A stretch of DNA of 64,000 nt from Candidatus Parcubacteria bacterium. GTDB taxonomy: Bacteria > Patescibacteriota > Minisyncoccia > Phycocordibacterales > UBA12088. Below are positions 24,876 through 33,195 of the stretch, piece by piece. Position numbers and translations under genes: made by a program. Location of the stretch: positions 17,567-81,566 of the forward strand of contig RFKD01000051.1 in assembly GCA_003694545.1 (NCBI GenBank), in the 5' to 3' direction. Numbering within the stretch: the first letter of the stretch is position 1; every line of letters begins with the position of its first letter. The notes beneath the pieces were generated by a model, which saw only the letters and a program-made list of their open reading frames with translations, did no database searches and was not told the DNA's origin.

Positions 24876-26135
24876 CTACACCACAAACTCGCCGTCGGCG
24901 TAAAGGAGGAGGGTGCCGCCTTGTTTCAGGTGCGCCGTAACCCGACGGCGAGTGGTGGAAATGATGTCGGTGTGGACCGCCGAGTCGTTGTAGCCAAGTC
25001 GCTGCCACTCTTCTTCAGAAACCTCTGCGGGGTTGCCGTCGTGCGCGTCGCGATAGGCTTTACCGAGCGCGATATGCATGTTGCCCCAGCGGCCACCCAC
25101 ATTCTCGTCGTAGAGTGTGTTTGCCATAAACTTCGTGATGCGGGAGAGGCGCCGATCTGTGAGAGAAAATTCGCCGACCTTATCGGCGTTCGCCACCTTC
25201 AGCATCGCTTTAAGGTGCGCCTCGTTCGTGCGGGAGCGCGCTTTCACCACCCGCCCTTTTTCAAACCACAACTCAATCCCTTCGATTTTAACCCCTTGGC
25301 GATATAGCGGCTGGTTAAAGCGAATCCACCCTTCCGTCCCGCGCCAATCAGGGGAAGTGAATACCTCAAACGAGGGGATATTGCGGCCAGAACCGCCAAG
25401 CCAGCTCCGTTTTTCGCCGGGCACGATCTTGAGGCGCACATCGAGCCCCTCCACCATCAGGTGGTCGACGACGGGGGTGAGCTTGTTGAGCTTGCGGACC
25501 ACGTGGTCGATTTGGCGCTGAACGGCCCGCCAGCGCGCAACAGGATCCGCCTCGTCAAGAAAGCAAGCGCGAATAATTTGCCGCCAGTATTCCTTCAGAG
25601 ACATTCCCGCCTCCTTGGCATAGCCTTCCGTGCCATACAGCGCAAGGGTCCAGGTGAGCTTGCCTTCGAGTTCTTTTTGCGTGCGCCAGTCCATAAAAAT
25701 CTTGCGGGCGGTTTGCGCGCGCATAATCTTCTTAGGGTCAATCCCTTCCAGCTCGCGCGGGTCGTCTTCTCCCAAGAGGTAGATGTAGTGGGTCATTTCG
25801 TCAACGAGGCCGCGGAAGTAGCGTTTGGGGGTCCAATCGAGCTGGTGCGGCTTCGCAAGCTCGAAAAAATCGCGAGAAAACTGCCAGCGATCCCAACTCT
25901 CGGGTATAAAGTTGGAAATCACATTGCCACCCGCTTTGAGAATTTCGCGGCGCACCGCCAAAAATAGCGGCTTGGTTGCCTCCGCGCCCACCAAATACAC
26001 CACTTCTCCCTTGCGGATTCCCTTGCCGCCCCACAGCGCAAAGCGCACCAACACCTGCGCGTAGCGCTCAAGGACGCGGCAGGGAGGGGTGTAAGAGGTT
26101 GCGGTGGTTTGTGGTTGTTGTGAAGAGGGACTCAT
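24876..26135 (-). CDS. M29-family metallo-aminopeptidase
   Basis: 419 residues, the family's usual size. Landmarks of the thermophilic M29 aminopeptidases (AmpS/PepS) are EVFTSPDWRGTEGW, VGEFSLTD, the conserved NVGGRWGNMHIALGKAY and a C-terminal HTDIIST with the metal-binding His-x-Asp. The enzyme removes N-terminal residues from peptides using a two-metal site. A TAGTCC box 9 bases before the ATG weakly follows the short-leader pattern. It heads a two-gene minus-strand unit. Confidence 0.88.
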   Translation of the reverse strand: MSPSSQQPQTTATSYTPPCRVLERYAQVLVRFALWGGKGIRKGEVVYLVGAEATKPLFLAVRREILKAGGNVISNFIPESWDRWQFSRDFFELAKPHQLDWTPKRYFRGLVDEMTHYIYLLGEDDPRELEGIDPKKIMRAQTARKIFMDWRTQKELEGKLTWTLALYGTEGYAKEAGMSLKEYWRQIIRACFLDEADPVARWRAVQRQIDHVVRKLNKLTPVVDHLMVEGLDVRLKIVPGEKRSWLGGSGRNIPSFEVFTSPDWRGTEGWIRFNQPLYRQGVKIEGIELWFEKGRVVKARSRTNEAHLKAMLKVANADKVGEFSLTDRRLSRITKFMANTLYDENVGGRWGNMHIALGKAYRDAHDGNPAEVSEEEWQRLGYNDSAVHTDIISTTRRRVTAHLKQGGTLLLYADGEFVV

Positions 26136-26463
26136 AAGTTCAAGGGACTACGCTTACTTGATTGAGCCTTGCGTAATTCAAAAATAGCGTCTTTGCCATT
26201 AATACCGAAGTAACTATAACAGCAATTTCTAATGAGGCAACATCAGGAATGAGTCGCGCGCCCTAAATTTTAGATAGGATGCTCGCAGAGGAAGTTTTTC
26301 TCTCAAGCGCAGGGCGGAGCGGGAGTTTTTCCAACATTTTTCTCCGTAGGGCCCGTTTATTCTTGAGTTCCCGCTGAGCTTGAGGATGAACGACCCGGCG
26401 GGGTCGTCATCCGGTGGAAAGAGAGAGCCACCGTAGCATGTTTTTGTAGAAGGAGAAAAACAG
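26136..26463. other. Intergenic region with a strong hairpin
   Basis: No gene is supported. GGATGAACGACCC and GGGTCGTCATCC (about 26382-26411) form a 12-bp stem with one bulge and a short loop, about 50 bases before the ATG at 26464. It could be a terminator-like or leader structure. The rest holds AT-rich sequence and short frames only. Confidence 0.4.
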
Positions 26464-26878
26464 ATGGTTGCCCTTGCTGAGGAGTATTTGAAAAAGGGCG
26501 GCGAGATATCGCCAGTGTGGAAAAACTTTACTGAGAAAGCGCGAGAGGGGGTACGAGCGCGTCGGCTTTTCTCACTCCCTGAGCGCCTCGAGAAGCGGCG
26601 CACGCCAGAAGAGCAAGCAACTCTTGCGATCTCAATGGCAAAAAGAGGTGGGGCGCTTCAAAGAGCGAGCCGCTTCTCCTCAAGCGCAAGAGAAGTTGGA
26701 GTGCGAATCGAAGGGGGCGGAACCAGCTCAGCCCAGCGGCGTCGCGCGTTGGAGGACATATACGGGAGACCGAACCTCCGCCGTACTATTTGATCTCGGA
26801 CTGGAGGTGAAGCTGCGTATCTATGGTTTGGTCACATTACGTAACAACGAGAAGCTCCAAGAAGTGTTAGAAAAGTAG
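26464..26878 (+). pseudogene. Possible small gene broken by a frameshift
   Basis: A strong Shine-Dalgarno (AGAAGGAG, 8 bases before the ATG) opens a helical, charged frame (LAEEYLKKGGEISPVW, RTPEEQATLAISMAK). After about 26640 that frame becomes Ser/Gly/Arg-rich and poor, while the next frame (from about 26640 to 26878) looks more natural (EVGRFKERAASPQAQEKL, VLFDLGLEVKLRIYGL). A one-base change in the AAAAAG run near 26640 would join them to about 138 residues. The family is not recognised. Together with 7268 and 29543 it is one of few genes here with a clear Shine-Dalgarno. Confidence 0.4.
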
Positions 26879-27128
26879 CTTCGCGTGTGCGAAGCTGTTG
26901 CTTAACGAAGCAACAGGCAAAGTAGAAGCGCTTCCGATTGATGAAGTGCAAGACCGAGGCGTGTGAGAAATGATCGCAGCCCACGCATGATGCGTCATGG
27001 GGCATAACGCTTATTTGCGGGAACGAGGGTTAGGCAAAAACCATCTGCAGGAGGTGGTGGGTAAGACTATCTTCCGACCTGCCTTGAGTGGGAATGGAAG
27101 AGTGTGTTAGTTTTTGGCGCACGGTAGT

Positions 27129-28040
27129 ATGTTTTCACGGACGCTTACCAAACTTATTTCTTCGCGTAAAAAGGGCCCCCGAGTCCTTGTGGTGGGCGGG
27201 ATGCATGGCAATGAGCCTGTTGGGGTGCGGTGGTTTGAAGCGTTTCAAGAGAAACTCGCGCGGGGCGAATTAACCCTCACGCGCGGGGAAGCACACTTCC
27301 TCTTTGGCAATCCTGAGGCGTTCGCGCGGGGGGTGCGGCACATGGGGTTTGACCTTAACCGGGCGTTCCGCCCGTCTCTGTTGGAGCAAAGCCCGCCCGC
27401 GAGCGCGGATGTCGCGCGGGCGCAGGAAATCGCGCGCCTGTTGGAAGGCGAGCAGTATGACGCGGTGGTGGATTTTCATTCCGTGAGCCGCGGGGATGTG
27501 GCGATGGTTGTAACGCGGGTGGAACGGGAAGATGACGACAATGTGATAGCTGAAACCGCCGTCGGTGTTCCCCCTGCCTTTCCCATTATTTTTGCGTACC
27601 AAGAGGGTGATGTGCCAGGTATGTTTGTTGACTGGGCACGTAAGCATTTGAAGGCGGAACAAGCCTATGCTGTTGAGTGCGGCAACCACACTTCGCAGTT
27701 GGGAGTTGGGCGTGTATGGGCGTTTGTGCGATGGCTCCTCGGAGAGCGGCTGGCGATGGTGGAAGGCGCATGGCCCGAGGATGCGTCGCTCGCGAACGCG
27801 CAAACAAGCCGCAAAGTGTATCGCGTGGTTGCGCGCATTGACGCGAGTGCGGATTTTCGCTGGGAACTCCCCGAAGAACGGCTCCATTCAGAAGAGTTTG
27901 TGGAGGAGGGCGAAGTGTACGCACGACGAGAAGGGAAGGCCTTGTGCGCTCCAGAGCCTTCCTATTTGATGATGCCTGCCGTCACTTTCGCGCCGCAGGA
28001 CGAAGCCATCGCGTTTTTGTGCCGTAAGGTGGGAGGGTGA
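27129..28040 (+). CDS. AstE/AspA-type zinc carboxypeptidase-like protein (M14 superfamily)
   Basis: 303 residues. Zinc ligands appear as His and Glu of GGMHGNEPVG near the N-terminus and His of VVDFHSVS about 100 residues later; VECGNH holds the likely catalytic Glu. This order defines succinylglutamate desuccinylase/aspartoacylase-like enzymes, which cleave N-acyl amino acids. The N-terminal FGNPEAFARGVR and LNRAFRPS fit the family. The ATG at 27129 was preferred to an upstream TTG. The M24 peptidase follows after 16 bases, but with its own -10 box. Confidence 0.82.
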   Translation: MFSRTLTKLISSRKKGPRVLVVGGMHGNEPVGVRWFEAFQEKLARGELTLTRGEAHFLFGNPEAFARGVRHMGFDLNRAFRPSLLEQSPPASADVARAQEIARLLEGEQYDAVVDFHSVSRGDVAMVVTRVEREDDDNVIAETAVGVPPAFPIIFAYQEGDVPGMFVDWARKHLKAEQAYAVECGNHTSQLGVGRVWAFVRWLLGERLAMVEGAWPEDASLANAQTSRKVYRVVARIDASADFRWELPEERLHSEEFVEEGEVYARREGKALCAPEPSYLMMPAVTFAPQDEAIAFLCRKVGG

Positions 28041-28056
28041 TGCTATACTCCTTGTG

Positions 28057-29148
28057 ATGCGGCGCATTGCTCTTCCTTTTTTACGACAGCGGGAGATGTT
28101 GCTTTGGCACAAGCCAGAAGCGTGCGAATTTGCGGATATCGCCTATCTCACCGGTTTTCGGGGAACAACTGCGTGGGCCGCCGCAACGCCGCGGGGTGTT
28201 TGGCTTTTTGTTGACGCGCGCTATCACGAACGCGCGCGGAACGAGGCGCACGAAGGAGTGCGGGTGGTTGAAGTGCCAGCGGGAGCCAAGCCTCTTGAAG
28301 CGGTCGCGCACTTCGCGCGCGCAAAGCGCGCGCGAAGTGCGCTTGTGGACCCCTCTATTCCCGCCCTTGTGTTCCGTAGCTTGCGTCGAAAGTTGCGTGC
28401 AAGCGGCATAACAACGCGTCTTGCGCGCAAACCGCTTTTGCGCGAGGCGCGTTCGCGCAAGCGCCCCGAGGAAATCGCGGCCCTTGAACGGGCGCAAGCG
28501 CTCACTCAAGCCGCAATAGAAGCGGCGCTCGCGTCCCTTGCGCCCGGCAAAACGACCGAGCGCGAACTCGCGCTCGAGCTCGAGTGGCAGGGAAGGCGGC
28601 GGGGAGCGGAGCGCGCCGCCTTCCCTCCCATTGTTGCTTTTGGACCCAACAGCGCCTTGCCGCATGCGACGGCGCGCGACGCGCGCGTCGCACAGCGTGG
28701 CGCCCTGCTGATTGACGCCGGATTCGTGCTTGACGGCTACTGCGGCGATTGCACGCGCACCTTTTGGATCGGCGGCAAACCCGAGCAGATGTTCCTTGCG
28801 GCGTACAACACCGTCTTTCGCGCCTACGAAGCTGCGCGTCGCGCGGCAACCTTCGCGCGCAGCGCAGAAGCGCGCGCCATTGACGCGGCGGCGCGCCAAG
28901 TGATTGACGCAAGCATCTTTCGCGGCGCCTTTCTCCACAGCACGGGGCACGGCGTTGGGTTGGAAATTCACGAATCCCCGTTCCTTTCTCGCTGGAGCGA
29001 TGAAGTTCTGGGCGGCGGAGAGGTCGTGACCATCGAGCCGGGGATTTACCTTTCGGGCAAGTTCGGCGTGCGCCTTGAGGATATGGTTGTCGCGGGAGAA
29101 GGGCGGGTGTTGGGGTCGGAGGTTCCGCGCGAGGTGATGTGCAGGTAG
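28057..29148 (+). CDS. M24-family Xaa-Pro aminopeptidase
   Basis: 363 residues. The N-terminal creatinase-like domain (1-135, short) is followed by the pita-bread catalytic domain with all five metal ligands: Asp in LIDAGFV, Asp in GDCTRTF, His in HSTGHGVGLEIHE, Glu in TIEPGIY and Glu in VRLEDMVV. The enzyme removes N-terminal residues preceding proline. TGC TATACT (28041-28049) ends 7 bases before the ATG at 28057, so the mRNA is near-leaderless; a GTG at 28054 is a less likely start. Confidence 0.9.
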   Translation: MRRIALPFLRQREMLLWHKPEACEFADIAYLTGFRGTTAWAAATPRGVWLFVDARYHERARNEAHEGVRVVEVPAGAKPLEAVAHFARAKRARSALVDPSIPALVFRSLRRKLRASGITTRLARKPLLREARSRKRPEEIAALERAQALTQAAIEAALASLAPGKTTERELALELEWQGRRRGAERAAFPPIVAFGPNSALPHATARDARVAQRGALLIDAGFVLDGYCGDCTRTFWIGGKPEQMFLAAYNTVFRAYEAARRAATFARSAEARAIDAAARQVIDASIFRGAFLHSTGHGVGLEIHESPFLSRWSDEVLGGGEVVTIEPGIYLSGKFGVRLEDMVVAGEGRVLGSEVPREVMCR

Positions 29149-29297
29149 CTTCTTGACCAATCGGGAGATGTTTGTTAGGATACGATCGCGCTATGAATTG
29201 CGCTTCTTTCGCACAACTCCGCTTCATTTGGATTCTCCTTAGTGGGGGGCGGGGTGCTGTGCGCATGCAATTCTAGCGCACAGGAGAGATTTCAGAA

Positions 29298-29340
29298 AAA
29301 CACCCTGCCCCCTCTTCCAAAAAGAGGGGGCAGGGTGTTT
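29298..29340. terminator. Perfect 19-bp hairpin (terminator-like)
   Basis: AAACACCCTGCCCCCTCTT (29298-29316) pairs fully with 29322-29340 around a CCAAA loop and is followed by GTTGGTCTTTTTGG. It lies about 150 bases after the M24 gene and just before the orphan gene cassette, probably insulating the two. Confidence 0.75.
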
Positions 29341-29446
29341 GTTGGTCTTTTTGGTCTTTGATAACGATACATCGCTAAAAAGGCCCCTTGGCAACTTTCT
29401 CTTTGTCTGCCTCTTTGACACTGATGTGTGCCGGTTTTTGAAAGGT

Positions 29447-29489
29447 CGAGGGAGCGCGCGCTGTTACCAAAACACAACGCGCTCCCTCG
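29447..29489 (+). promoter_or_regulatory. Leader hairpin upstream of the 29543 gene
   Basis: CGAGGGAGCGCG (29447-29458) and CGCGCTCCCTCG (29478-29489) form a 12-bp perfect stem with a 19-nt loop, ending 53 bases before the ATG and upstream of the Shine-Dalgarno. TTGACA lies at 29415-29420 without a good -10 at the right distance. It may stabilise or regulate the mRNA. Confidence 0.45.
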
Positions 29490-29542
29490 CCCTTTCCCGG
29501 CACCGTGGTGGTGTTGGGCGGCGAGGCAAAGAGGGGAAGAAG

Positions 29543-30622
29543 ATGGCTCAGATAAAGGTCGTGGAGCGACGCGATCATCATCTCTGCCCTCTGTTTCTGA
29601 AGGAGGGCGATACTGCTTGGCCCGAGTGGGCAAAGCGGAAGTTATGCAACGTCACACTCCCAAAATATAGCCAGGGTTGGAAGAACTATCTTTATCAGCA
29701 TCGTCCGGGGGAATTCAACCCCCCAGCATTGCACGGGGGAATGTTCGTGCAGGTGGATTGCTTCCTCCTAGAGGATGGCCGAGAAATCGTAATCTGCGAG
29801 ATAGAAAACTCGATCGCCGGCTACGATTTGCTTAGGATCCTCCACCCGAATTTGGGAGATGCGTGGAGAGAGGCTCTTAACAAATGGGCCCCTGCTGGTG
29901 TGTGGGTTGTTTTCTCGCATCCCGAGAAAAAACAAAGTACGCTGTACTTTGAATGGGGTGGTAAGCCCACTCGAAAGCAACTAGAAATGAGTGGTTTCGT
30001 CGGGATCGTTGGACCCGGCGACCCTCTTCCTCATGAGGGAAGCTTTCAGCCCAGAACTTCACGCCCTCTCTCTTGGCTCAGGCGTCCGGGCCCATACTCA
30101 GATGTGCTGCAGGACCTCTATTTAAGGCGTGCGATTTCGGAGCGTAGCATGGTGCCGAATGTGGACGACCCGAGGTGGTCTCTTTGGGACTCACGGGTGG
30201 TGAATGATTCTAAGGCGCCGTACCTTTCCCTTATTGACGCTCAAGTTTTGGAGAGCGTCGAGGGATTCGAGGGAAAGTTCGAATATACTTGTCGCGCGAA
30301 GCCGCTTCGTGACCACTACGGTGGGTACGGGCACATCACGATCACGCAGGACGGAAAAAGGAAAAAAAAAATCGCAGAACTCCGGCACGAGTTGAAGTGT
30401 CGTGGTCCTTACGCGATACAGAAAGAATATACTCCGCCATCTTGTGACATTCCGGGGATCGGCCGATGCGTATATATCGACCGGGTGTTTTGTGCGCTCG
30501 ACACCGACTTGCGGTGGAAATATGCTGGCGGACTACGGTGCTACATGCCGGCTTCCTGCCGGGAAGCACAGCGCAACAGAATACACGGAAACCCCGAAAC
30601 TATTTGGGCTTGCATATGGTAA
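29543..30622 (+). CDS. Hypothetical protein in an autonomous cassette
   Basis: 359 residues from the ATG at 29543, supported by a Shine-Dalgarno (GAGGGGAAGA). An in-frame extension to 29339 would cross the leader hairpin. The protein is soluble, rich in Trp, Arg and Pro and has about eight cysteines, mostly in the last third (GRCVYIDRVFCALD, LRCYMPASC). I recognise no family. REIVICEIENSIAGYDLLRI recalls a conserved E-x-E strand of nuclease-like folds, only as a hint. It is bracketed by a 19-bp hairpin and an intrinsic terminator, which suggests an acquired unit. Confidence 0.7.
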   Translation: MAQIKVVERRDHHLCPLFLKEGDTAWPEWAKRKLCNVTLPKYSQGWKNYLYQHRPGEFNPPALHGGMFVQVDCFLLEDGREIVICEIENSIAGYDLLRILHPNLGDAWREALNKWAPAGVWVVFSHPEKKQSTLYFEWGGKPTRKQLEMSGFVGIVGPGDPLPHEGSFQPRTSRPLSWLRRPGPYSDVLQDLYLRRAISERSMVPNVDDPRWSLWDSRVVNDSKAPYLSLIDAQVLESVEGFEGKFEYTCRAKPLRDHYGGYGHITITQDGKRKKKIAELRHELKCRGPYAIQKEYTPPSCDIPGIGRCVYIDRVFCALDTDLRWKYAGGLRCYMPASCREAQRNRIHGNPETIWACIW

Positions 30623-30630
30623 GAGCCCAC

Positions 30631-30661
30631 AAGACCCAAGCGTTTGCTTGGGTCTTCTTTT
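30631..30661 (+). terminator. Intrinsic terminator
   Basis: AAGACCCAAGC (30631-30641), loop GTTT and GCTTGGGTCTT (30646-30656) form an 11-bp stem followed by CTTTTTG, 8 bases after the stop of the 29543 gene. Confidence 0.9.
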
Positions 30662-30717
30662 TGCTTTCAAAAACTCAAGATTTATAGTATTGTTGTGTTG
30701 AGTTCATTTGTATTTGT

Positions 30718-31848
30718 ATGAGAACAGTGCTTTCGCCCGTTGTTCGAAACGATATACTCCACCTTACGCGGCGCCTTGTCCAAATTCGATCTGTAGATGG
30801 CGATAGGAAGGCGCTCGAACAAGCCCTAGAAACTGCCGTGCAGACGCTTAAGTCAGTAGGTTTTACCATTGAGCGCTTTGTGAGCAACGGATATCCAAGC
30901 GTTTTGGCATATCCGACAACCCACCGCCCAAAGCGTTTCCGACTTTTGTTTAATGGACATCTGGATGTTGTTCCCGGGAAGGCGCATCAGTATCACCCAA
31001 CGATAGCAGGCGGCAAGCTGTATGGGGTTGGCTCTATGGACATGAAGGCGAATGTTGCCGCTATGGTGCATGCTTTGCAGGGGTTTGCGCGTTCTCAGGT
31101 GCCTGTAGGAATTCAGTTGGTTACCGATGAACAAGTGGGAGGAGTGCACGGAACCCTCCATCAAATTCAAAAAGGGGTGCGGGCTGATTTTGTTATTGCG
31201 GGTGAGTCCACAAATCTCAACATAGCTCACGCCAGTAAAGGGATTCTGTGGCTCCAGCTACGCGCGCAAGGCAAATCAGCGCATGGCGCTTACCCTTGGC
31301 GAGGAAAGAACGCTCTGTTGTTGATCACGGAAGCGGTACAATCTCTTATCCGAGAATTTGAAGAAGGTTTTCATGGCAGAGGATTGAATCATTGGGTCTC
31401 CACTTTAAATGTCGCGCGTATTGAGACCCCCAACACGGCGTATAACAAGGTTCCTGATGAAGCCTTCGCCTATTTAGATGTTCGTTTTATTCCCGAGGAG
31501 GGTCGGGGTAATGTGTTGGGTCGCGTTCGTCGCGCTCTTCCTTCGGGAGTACGGGTAACTCTTGTGATGGATGAACCCGCGATGTGGACCCCTGAGGATC
31601 TGCCTGATGTTATGTTGCTGCAACAAGTCACGCGACAAGTGGTAGGAAGGCGTCCTCGCTTATATCGAGCACAAGGATCTTCTGACGCGCGACATTTCGC
31701 ACGTGTGGGGGGATTTGGTGTAGAATTCGGTCCTGTTGGAGGCGGACGGAATACGGATAGAGAATGGGTAGACATAGAAAGTGTATTTCGGTTCGCGGAG
31801 GTTCTTTCGCGCTACATCCAGGCGGTTATAGCAAACAAGGCTCACTAG
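30718..31848 (+). CDS. M20-family peptidase/deacylase (ArgE/DapE-like)
   Basis: 376 residues. The two-metal site is visible: His-x-Asp in NGHLDVVPG, Asp in GSMDMKANVAAM, Glu in TDEQVGG (the usual E-E pair is D-E here), Glu in IAGESTN, and a late His-containing SSDARHFARVG. The dimerisation domain (about 175-290) sits in between, with KGILWLQLRAQGKSAHGAYP. The family hydrolyses N-acyl amino acids or dipeptides; the exact substrate is unknown. A TATAGT box lies at 30683-30688, leaving a leader of about 25 nt. Confidence 0.88.
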   Translation: MRTVLSPVVRNDILHLTRRLVQIRSVDGDRKALEQALETAVQTLKSVGFTIERFVSNGYPSVLAYPTTHRPKRFRLLFNGHLDVVPGKAHQYHPTIAGGKLYGVGSMDMKANVAAMVHALQGFARSQVPVGIQLVTDEQVGGVHGTLHQIQKGVRADFVIAGESTNLNIAHASKGILWLQLRAQGKSAHGAYPWRGKNALLLITEAVQSLIREFEEGFHGRGLNHWVSTLNVARIETPNTAYNKVPDEAFAYLDVRFIPEEGRGNVLGRVRRALPSGVRVTLVMDEPAMWTPEDLPDVMLLQQVTRQVVGRRPRLYRAQGSSDARHFARVGGFGVEFGPVGGGRNTDREWVDIESVFRFAEVLSRYIQAVIANKAH

Positions 31849-32049
31849 GGGAAGCGCTGCGAGAAGCGAGGCTATTTCTGAAATAGTACGCCAGCTTATC
31901 GATAAGAAGTGTTGAGCGTTGCGTTTCTCCGGCGCAAATTCCTTACCGAAGGATCATGAAAAGTAGCTAGATACCTCCCTGTACCCTCCGGAACTTTTTT
32001 CGTGAAGGGAGTTTGCTTATCACACCTAGTCTGCTAGGATAGAGACTGT

Positions 32050-33174
32050 ATGTTGAACGGAAGCGCGCGGGCGATAGAAAGCGCTATTGCGCGATGGGGA
32101 GAAGGGGTTGGTTTGGATCTCTCTTTTGCCGTTTTTGGGCACACGCTTGCGGAGTATTTCGCGAGCGTGGTGGTGTTCGCGGCCGCGTTTGTTGCCTTTA
32201 AGGTTTTGCAATGGCTCGTTTTGCGCAAGGTAAAGGCGCTTGCCGAGCGCACGGCAACAGAGTTGGACGATACTTTCGTGAAGATGGTGGCAAGCTTCCG
32301 CCCGCCGTTTTACGCATTTTTGGCGTTTTGGCTTGCTGTGCAATACTTGGGGGCGCACGGCGTGTGGGCGAAAATCCTGACGGCGGTTGCGATCGTGTGG
32401 GCGGTTTATCAGGCGGTCATCACGCTTGGGATTCTCGTTGAAGATCTCCTCCTCAAAAAGATCGCGAAGGATAAGGATCCCAACACGCAAGCCGCGTTGC
32501 GCCTTCTGGCAAACTTCGGCAAGGGGGCGCTGTGGGGGCTTGGCATCGTTCTTTTGCTTGCCAATTTGGGCGTGGATGTTTCTTCCTTGCTTGCGGGGGT
32601 GGGGATTGGCGGTATTGCGATCGCGTTTGCCGTGCAGGGCATCCTTTCGGATCTTTTTAATTCCTTTTCCCTTTACTTCGACAAGCCGTTTGTCGTGGGC
32701 GATTTCATTGTCCTGCCCGACGGCAAGATGGGGACGGTCAAACACATTGGCTTGAAATCCACCCGCGTTACCTCGCTGACGGGGGAAGAGATTGTCGTTC
32801 CTAACTCCGTTCTGACAGGTTCTTCTATCCAAAATTTCAAGCGAATGCAGGAGCGCCGCATCACCTTTACACTTGGGGTGGGGTATCACACATCGGTGGA
32901 CAAACTGCGGCGTGCCCTACAAGTCGTGCGCGAAGCCATTGAAGCGCGTGATCAGGTGCGGTTCGATCGCGTGCACTTCAAGCAATTTGGCGACTTCGCG
33001 CTCATAATTGAGGCGGTGTATTACCTTCAAAACCCCGACTACACCTTCTATATGGACACGCAGCAGGCAATTAATTTCGCTATCAAGGAAGCGTTTGAAA
33101 AAGAGGGGATTGCAATTGCGTTTCCCACGCAAACCGTTTATTTGCGTAAAGACGCTGGCGATTTATCTTCTTAA
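32050..33174 (+). CDS. mscS: MscS-family mechanosensitive channel
   Basis: 374 residues. Four to five N-terminal membrane segments (about 30-190) end in the pore helix (LLANLGVDVSSLLAGVGIGG, then IAIAFAVQGILSDLFNSF), where Gly/Ala packing is typical of MscS TM3. The beta domain follows (YFDKPFVVGDFIVLPDGKMG, GTVKHIGLKSTRV, PNSVLTGSSIQNF). The channel opens under membrane tension and vents solutes during osmotic downshock. TGC TAGGAT (32032-32040) ends 9 bases before the ATG. Confidence 0.92.
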   Translation: MLNGSARAIESAIARWGEGVGLDLSFAVFGHTLAEYFASVVVFAAAFVAFKVLQWLVLRKVKALAERTATELDDTFVKMVASFRPPFYAFLAFWLAVQYLGAHGVWAKILTAVAIVWAVYQAVITLGILVEDLLLKKIAKDKDPNTQAALRLLANFGKGALWGLGIVLLLANLGVDVSSLLAGVGIGGIAIAFAVQGILSDLFNSFSLYFDKPFVVGDFIVLPDGKMGTVKHIGLKSTRVTSLTGEEIVVPNSVLTGSSIQNFKRMQERRITFTLGVGYHTSVDKLRRALQVVREAIEARDQVRFDRVHFKQFGDFALIIEAVYYLQNPDYTFYMDTQQAINFAIKEAFEKEGIAIAFPTQTVYLRKDAGDLSS

Positions 33175-33195
33175 AACCTCGCAAGGCGCGGTTTT

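Noticed and set aside
32026..32889. Long minus-strand frame opposite mscS, and similar long antisense frames (for example 28081-29160)
   Set aside because: High-GC shadow frames without domains; the plus-strand genes are clearly real.
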